A stretch of 55,014 bases of DNA from RGIG3009 sp964389495 (GTDB lineage: Bacteria; Bacillota; Clostridia; Oscillospirales; Acutalibacteraceae), in assembly GCA_964389495.1 (NCBI GenBank), contig CAYMDU010000001.1:1-55014 (forward strand), given 5' to 3'. Within the stretch, counting starts at the first letter, position 1. Each line of letters opens with the position of its first letter. Positions 50,640 through 55,014 of this stretch are shown in pieces. The notes under the pieces were generated by a model that did no database searches, was not told where the DNA came from, and saw only the letters and a program-made list of their open reading frames with translations. The position numbers and the translations under genes were made by a program.

Positions 50640-53600
50640 TTAGTTCGCGGCTTCCACTGCCGCTTTGGCATTGGCAACACTGTTGGTCAATTCGCTTTCG
50701 CTGTACACCGTGGTTTGGTTGCCTTCGGCATCTTGCAACACCAGGTAGCCGCACGCGGTGTATTCGCGGGCTTCAAACGCTTCGGTGCTCACATTGTCGC
50801 CTTTTTTCATGGTCACCGCAAAGTCGATGTAGCTCGGGCACCAGCTGGCACCCTTGCAGTAATCCAGCAACTTCATGGTGTCCACTTCGCCCTGCTTGTA
50901 GGCCACAGTTGTCCAGGCGTCGTTCCAGTCGGCAGCATCCTTGCGCTTCAACTTGGTACCGAATTCCACCACCGTGTAGGCCGTGTCGTCTTTGGTCAGT
51001 GTCAGCGTGCCGTCCGGGTTAAAGGTGTTCGTCATGGTCAGGCGAGTCAGGAAGCGAATGCCGTCGTATTCGCCCTCGGTGCCGGTGTAGCGCAACGCGG
51101 TACCGGCGGTGTTCATTTTGAAATCATCATTGCCCTTGGCCGTGGAAACAGCGGTGAAATAGCCGGGGCCGTCGCTGGGTTTGGTGAACTCAAACTGATG
51201 CCCGGTGCCCGTGCCGAAGGTGGCTTCGGAATAGCCGCTTGCCTTCTTGTTCAGCACTTTGTACACCTTGCCGGTTTCCAAATCGGTGTAGGTGAGGTTG
51301 CCGGGCATCAACAAAGTGCCGCCGTTCGGAATCACTTCCAGTTTGACCACCGTGCCCTTGGCCACCGAATCCACAAATTGCAAATCTTCGTTGTTGCTGC
51401 CCTTCAAATTGATGGTGGTGCTGGAAGAGGTATTCACAAACACATAACTTTTTGCATCCTCAACCAGCGTCATGCTGAAATTATCCAAATACAAATCGCC
51501 GTCAAAATTGCGAGGGTCAAAATAGAGTCCCCAGTTTTTATCAATGGAAGGTGCGTCACCGGTTTGCATCCAGAAAGTACATTCGCGCCATTCGTCTTTG
51601 ACACCGAAAATGTGATCGTTTGTCAACAGAATATCCGATTTGGTAGAAACACCAAAAAGCAAACTGCCCTTTGTGCCCGCCGTTTTTGCCATCACCGACA
51701 CTTTGTACAGCGAATTCGGGCGCAACGCATATTGCTGGCCTTTAAAGTAGTACCCATAGCCACTCGAAGGTGTGTTAATCTTTATGGCGGTTGTGCCGCC
51801 AACACCGATTCCGGCTTCAAAACTCAGGTTTTGGGACACATGACTGTCCGTTCCGAAATTAAATTCATCGGTCGAAGTATCCAGGGAACCGTCAGCAAAA
51901 TGCTCGGTCGGCCACGGCACCGCAACCGTCAAAGTCGCGGTAAAGGTGCCTGCCGTAGCTGTAATTGTGGCGGTGCCATATCCTTTGGCGGTGATCACAC
52001 CGGATTGATCCACCGTGGCCACGGCGGTGTTGTCGCTCGACCACACCACGGTGTCGGCCAAATAGGAACCGTCCGGCACAGACGATGCCGCCACCGTTGC
52101 GGTGTCGTTCACCTTCATGCTCAACTCGGATGTATCCAACGCTATATCGGTGGCATATTGCGTGCGTGTCAAACTGATGTCGTCAATATAAGTGGACGCA
52201 TCGGTGGAATTAGCACGCTTAAAATGAAGCGTATAGCTTTGTTGACTACTCTTGCTATTGGTTGTGAAATAGAAAGTGTATTCTTTCCAATCGTCCGAAG
52301 CCGGAATGGTTTTCCAGCCTTTGGTCGCAGATGTGTCGGCCACATTGTAGAGTTCCATCTGCATGGCCGCGCCTTTGGCACGGAAACGGAAGGTGAAATC
52401 GGTATCCGTTGTTATCGGAAAACTTTGCGCCCAACGGTCAGTGGTGGTGGCACCGGTGAATTCCAGCACCTTGTTCCCATCGGCTTCGGTCGTCACTTTC
52501 AACTCGTTGTTGTTGGAAAAGAGTCCCAAATAACCGGGAATGGCATCGCACTCGCCGGCCACCCAAAGGTTGTCGGTTGCTTTGCGGATGGAAATGTTGT
52601 CCACATACATATCCGTTTCTACCACTTTATCCTCTTTCACTTCTTCGCCATTATCGTTCGTGGTAGTAACCTTATGGGTGCGCTTAACCAGTGCCAAAGC
52701 ATAGTTGGCATCTCTCATTTTCGGGTTGTCGCCGGTAGTGATAATGGAACGGAAACTCGTCCAATCATCACCTGCTTGGCTAGTATATCCATACGAAATC
52801 GTAACGTCACTAAAATCACTGGCAGGGTAAACTTGCACAGCACTACTTTCAACAGCACCTTTAATCATGTAGTCGAAATAGTAGGTGGTGTTGGGTTCCC
52901 AAGTGAAGCCGCCCATTTTGAAATACGGGCCAGAACCGGCCTTGGCAGTACCGAACAAAGTCAACCCTTTGCTTCCATCATATCCAACGCCCTCTTGCAC
53001 GGCAAAAGACTCTGATGTATCCCCACCGGTGATAATGCTTGCCCCTTCAAAGTCACCGGCCAGGAACAGGTTGTCGGTAACGGTAAGGGCGCAAGTGGCA
53101 GTGAGCGCACCGGCCGTGACAGTGATGTTGGCGGTGCCGTTCTTCTTGGCAGTAACCAAGCCGTTGCTGTCCACCGTGGCCACGGCGGCGTTGCTGGAAG
53201 TCCAAACAAGAGCATCGTGCGTGCTGTTCTTCGGAAACAGCGTTGCCGCCAATTGCAGCGTTTCGCCCGGCTTCACCGTGGCAGAGGTGGTATCCAACAA
53301 CATCGAAGTTGATTTTGCTTCTGTTATGGTGATGTCGTCAATATAGGTCGCTGTCTTTTTGTAATCGGCATTAGCTTTGGTGAACGGTTCATTTGTGGTT
53401 CCTTTTTCAAGGCTAATTGCATAGCTCACATTCGGCTCTGTTCTTGAAAAATAAAAGACATAGCTGCATGTTTTCCATGCGCTGGAATTGTCACCTGCTT
53501 TTGCCCAGTTGCCACTAAAAGCAACATCAGGCATGGCGTCATTATCCCAGGCAGCGTGGTAGGCAAAAAGCCCCGCAGGAGCACCATAAACCTTAAAGGA

Positions 53601-53957
53601 AATAATATAGGCCTTGGTGATATCTATTTTGGCGTTGTAGGTATCGGTTTCGGCGTTGTACAGCTTGTTCAAATTGAAATAGCCGCCACCGCCGGCATAT
53701 TCGCCGGTTTCTTCATTCAAAATGCCCAGTTGCAACACCTTGTTGCTTTCGTTAGTAGGATCGGTAACAACAGCACTGCTGTTGCCGATATCGGTGAACA
53801 TGGTTTTCCAAGTATCACCTTCAAAACTGCCCAACCCGTTGAACAGGTCGGCAGGTTCCGTGCCTTCCGCGGCAGCGGGCAGCACAATGCCGGCGACAGC
53901 ACAGGTGAGAACCAGTGACACCGCCAGCAACAGAGATAGTATGCGCTTTGCTTTCAT
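50640..53957 (-). CDS. Secreted multimodular carbohydrate-binding protein with Ig-like domains
   Basis: A 1105-residue protein with signal peptide MKAKRILSLLLAVSLVLTCA and cleavage after AAA near residue 31. Four jelly-roll-like binding modules lie at about 33-210, 294-458, 459-600 and 684-835; several have the same motif (YYFDYMIKG, TTGDNPKM, YVDNISI). Big_2 domains (TSSNAAVATVDSNGLVTA, and SSDNTAVATVDQSGVITA) lie at 213-293 and 600-680. A beta-rich domain (837-945) and a terminal domain (950-1105, YDGIRFLTRLTM, VVEFGTKLKRK, YIDFAVTMKKG, YTACGYLVLQD) match the end of the GH29-like protein. No catalytic domain, LPXTG, SLH or dockerin is visible, so it probably binds or scaffolds glycans. The start at 53957 has GGAGGAG upstream; an in-frame ATG at 54029 has its own AAGGAG. 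Confidence 0.78.
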   Translation of the reverse strand: MKAKRILSLLLAVSLVLTCAVAGIVLPAAAEGTEPADLFNGLGSFEGDTWKTMFTDIGNSSAVVTDPTNESNKVLQLGILNEETGEYAGGGGYFNLNKLYNAETDTYNAKIDITKAYIISFKVYGAPAGLFAYHAAWDNDAMPDVAFSGNWAKAGDNSSAWKTCSYVFYFSRTEPNVSYAISLEKGTTNEPFTKANADYKKTATYIDDITITEAKSTSMLLDTTSATVKPGETLQLAATLFPKNSTHDALVWTSSNAAVATVDSNGLVTAKKNGTANITVTAGALTATCALTVTDNLFLAGDFEGASIITGGDTSESFAVQEGVGYDGSKGLTLFGTAKAGSGPYFKMGGFTWEPNTTYYFDYMIKGAVESSAVQVYPASDFSDVTISYGYTSQAGDDWTSFRSIITTGDNPKMRDANYALALVKRTHKVTTTNDNGEEVKEDKVVETDMYVDNISIRKATDNLWVAGECDAIPGYLGLFSNNNELKVTTEADGNKVLEFTGATTTDRWAQSFPITTDTDFTFRFRAKGAAMQMELYNVADTSATKGWKTIPASDDWKEYTFYFTTNSKSSQQSYTLHFKRANSTDASTYIDDISLTRTQYATDIALDTSELSMKVNDTATVAASSVPDGSYLADTVVWSSDNTAVATVDQSGVITAKGYGTATITATAGTFTATLTVAVPWPTEHFADGSLDTSTDEFNFGTDSHVSQNLSFEAGIGVGGTTAIKINTPSSGYGYYFKGQQYALRPNSLYKVSVMAKTAGTKGSLLFGVSTKSDILLTNDHIFGVKDEWRECTFWMQTGDAPSIDKNWGLYFDPRNFDGDLYLDNFSMTLVEDAKSYVFVNTSSSTTINLKGSNNEDLQFVDSVAKGTVVKLEVIPNGGTLLMPGNLTYTDLETGKVYKVLNKKASGYSEATFGTGTGHQFEFTKPSDGPGYFTAVSTAKGNDDFKMNTAGTALRYTGTEGEYDGIRFLTRLTMTNTFNPDGTLTLTKDDTAYTVVEFGTKLKRKDAADWNDAWTTVAYKQGEVDTMKLLDYCKGASWCPSYIDFAVTMKKGDNVSTEAFEAREYTACGYLVLQDAEGNQTTVYSESELTNSVANAKAAVEAAN

Positions 53958-53997
53958 GATTTCCTCTCCTCCAATTTTTGGATTGTTTTGAGAGGAC

Positions 53998-54017
53998 TTT
54001 GCACAAATGGGTGCAAA
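53998..54017. promoter_or_regulatory. Palindrome in the surface-protein leader
   Basis: TTTGCAC-AAATGG-GTGCAAA is a perfect 7-bp inverted repeat between the two possible starts of the surface protein. The same TTGCACAAA core recurs at 54106-54114, in inverted form at 54128-54136. Confidence 0.5.
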
Positions 54018-54046
54018 ATCCCCTACCATGATATAACTCCTTTTTT

Positions 54047-54075
54047 ACTATACTGCAATTCGGCCGTTTTTGCAA
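54047..54075 (-). promoter_or_regulatory. Sigma-A promoter of the surface protein and peptide
   Basis: The minus strand has TTGCAA (54070-54075), 17 bases, then TATAGT (54047-54052). The first AAGGAG-ATG lies almost at the expected transcription start. Confidence 0.75.
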
Positions 54076-54100
54076 GTCTTTTTTTGGCGATTACCCGTTG

Positions 54101-54142
54101 GCAAATTGCACAAACTTCATGGTTTCCGTTTGTGCGATTTGC
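54101..54142. promoter_or_regulatory. Inverted repeat upstream of the surface-protein promoter
   Basis: GCAAATTGCACAAAC and GTTTGTGCGATTTGC form a 15-bp inverted repeat with one wobble and a 12-base loop, centred about 50 bases upstream of the -35 element. It could be an activator or repressor site. Confidence 0.5.
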
Positions 54143-54284
54143 TGTGTTTAGCATTTTTGGCCCGTTTGCTTTCACTTTTTGCACACATTTTCCACTTTTT
54201 CCGGTGGCAACAACCGTCGTTTTAATTTTTTCGGATGATCACCGCCTTTGGGGACTGCACACCCCTTGCCGCGCACCGTCCCAC

Positions 54285-54456
54285 CTTGCCTCCCCCCTGT
54301 GGGGGAGGTGGCACGGCGAAGCCGTGACGGAGAGGGCAGTTGCCTCCCCTATCTCAGGTCGCGAAGGCAGAGGGTACTCAAGCCTCCCCTGTGTCAGGTC
54401 GCGGGTTGGAGATTTTTGCAATCTTTTCAAGCCTCCCCTGTGTAAGGGGAGGTGGC
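54285..54456. repeat. Direct repeat copy A
   Basis: This 172-base unit is nearly identical to copy B at 54819-54989. It contains CCTCCCCC/GGGGGAGG and CACGGC-GAA-GCCGTG hairpins, GGTCGCGAAGGCAGAGGGT, GGTCGCGGGTTGGAGA and a CCTCCCC/GGGGAGG hairpin. The differences from copy B are few (one extra C, one A to G, one C to T). Confidence 0.92.
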
Positions 54457-54486
54457 GTGGCACGCCTTGGCGTGACACGACGGAGG

Positions 54487-54560
54487 GGGCAGTTACCTCC
54501 CCTATCTCAGGTCGCGAAGGCAGAGGGTGCTCAAGCCTCCCCTGTGCAAGGGGAGGTGGT
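54487..54560. repeat. Partial repeat copy
   Basis: GGGCAGTTACCTCCCCTATC and GGTCGCGAAGGCAGAGGGTG repeat the middle of copies A and B and run into a CCTCCCC-TGTGCAA-GGGGAGG hairpin. It lacks the GGTCGCGGGTTGGAG section. Confidence 0.85.
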
Positions 54561-54818
54561 GAGGGCGTAGCCCGAACCGGAGGGGTTGTTACAATCCAGA
54601 GGAGTGCAGAAATGTCTTGCTTTCAAGACACCCATATCTTATTTTCAAGACAAAGCAAGGTGGCGGCAGTCACCGACCCCGCACACACCACCCACTCCCA
54701 GCCGCCAATCCCCCCTGCCGACGGCATTTCGCCGTCGTCTGTCCCCCCTTTACACAAGGGGGGCTTTTGCTGCTTCCCCTGTGTAGGGCGCGTTACTTGG
54801 AATTTTGCACAGTTCCGT

Positions 54819-54989
54819 CTTGCCTCCCCCTGTGGGGGAGGTGGCACGGCGAAGCCGTGACGGAGAGGGCAGTTGCCTCCCCTATCTCAGGTCGCGAAGG
54901 CAGAGGGTGCTCAAGCCTCCCCTGTGTCAGGTCGCGGGTTGGAGATTTTTGCAATTTTTTCAAGCCTCCCCTGTGTAAGGGGAGGTGGC
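54819..54989. repeat. Direct repeat copy B
   Basis: This 171-base unit matches copy A almost exactly, 534 bases downstream. After it the sequence continues CACGGCACATCGTGCCGTGAC, another hairpin, to the end of the window, so more copies may follow. Confidence 0.92.
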
Positions 54990-55014
54990 ACGGCACATCG
55001 TGCCGTGACGGAGG

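Larger units (their letters stand above)
54143..55014. other. Gene-free, hairpin-rich repeat region
   Basis: No credible gene is seen from the surface-protein promoter to the end. Open frames here encode repeats such as LPSRPEIGEATALSV that follow from the DNA repeat, with no ribosome-binding sites. The region holds at least three copies of a hairpin-rich unit and an isolated terminator-like hairpin (CCCCCCTTTACACAAGGGGGG near 54743-54766). Confidence 0.75.

Noticed and set aside
54239..54996. Small proteins encoded in the repeats (LPSRPEIGEATALSV type)
   Set aside because: The sequence follows from the DNA repeat, occurs in several copies by default, and has no start signals.
54143..55014. 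A CRISPR array in the repeat region
   Set aside because: Units are over 170 bases, contain hairpins and are irregularly spaced; there are no short repeats with unique spacers and no cas genes.
1..55014. tRNA, rRNA, tmRNA or SRP RNA genes
   Set aside because: I looked for cloverleaf-type and other conserved RNA segments in the gaps between genes and saw none, but a covariance search would be needed to be sure.

Overview
The window looks like chromosome from an uncultured, spore-forming, anaerobic Firmicute of class Clostridia, most likely Oscillospirales/Ruminococcaceae. This rests on the spoIIAA-spoIIAB-sigF operon, an anaerobic class III ribonucleotide reductase under NrdR-type boxes, a Cys T-box leader, HPr with both His15 and Ser46, IreB and YlxM, together with high-GC coding sequence and large secreted carbohydrate-active proteins. 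Family names come from reading the protein sequences; no database search was run.

Layout: (1) 1-3444, the end of a type I restriction-modification locus (hsdS tail, hsdR), visibly more AT-rich than the rest. (2) 3550-11797, minus-strand housekeeping: uvrC, a DUF6106-like membrane protein, nnrD and a lipoprotein; then ptsH; then the operon ylxM-ffh-rpsP-khpA-rimM-trmD. (3) 11856-17389, a plus-strand four-gene operon for glycan modification and use: MBOAT acyltransferase, SGNH lipoprotein, GH78-like rhamnosidase, CE15-like esterase. (4) 17389-21343, minus-strand metF, a reactivation-domain protein and a short metH. (5) 21365-27806, a 1804-residue secreted GH29-like multimodular protein divergent from an AraC-type regulator. 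(6) 27865-34065, murC, then minus-strand nrdD, a separate 51-residue glycyl-radical tail and nrdG, then plus-strand spoIIAA-spoIIAB-sigF. (7) 34091-38604, minus-strand minD-like, an MGS-fold gene, hisS and aspS. (8) 38637-42912, pheS-pheT, then ireB with a conserved small gene. (9) 42913-43994, a decayed patch in which a truncated integrase is joined to a lipoprotein that has lost its signal peptide. (10) 44002-50379, minus strand: an HMA-like protein, a Cys T-box leader controlling cysE-cysS, and recA-recX-rimO-pgsA. (11) 50448-55014, a 1105-residue secreted binding protein with a 39-residue peptide gene after it, then about 1 kb of gene-free hairpin-rich repeats.

The observations most worth following up are these. 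The glycyl-radical glycine of the anaerobic ribonucleotide reductase lies on its own 51-residue polypeptide. A methylglyoxal-synthase-fold protein lacks the catalytic Asp and other active-site residues. The two giant secreted proteins share a C-terminal region with no recognised anchor motif, and one is followed by a tiny peptide gene. Terminator-like hairpins directly abut the Shine-Dalgarno sequence of the next gene at three places. Inverted repeats sharing one core surround the promoter of the 1105-residue surface protein. The integrase-lipoprotein junction can be placed to within a few bases.
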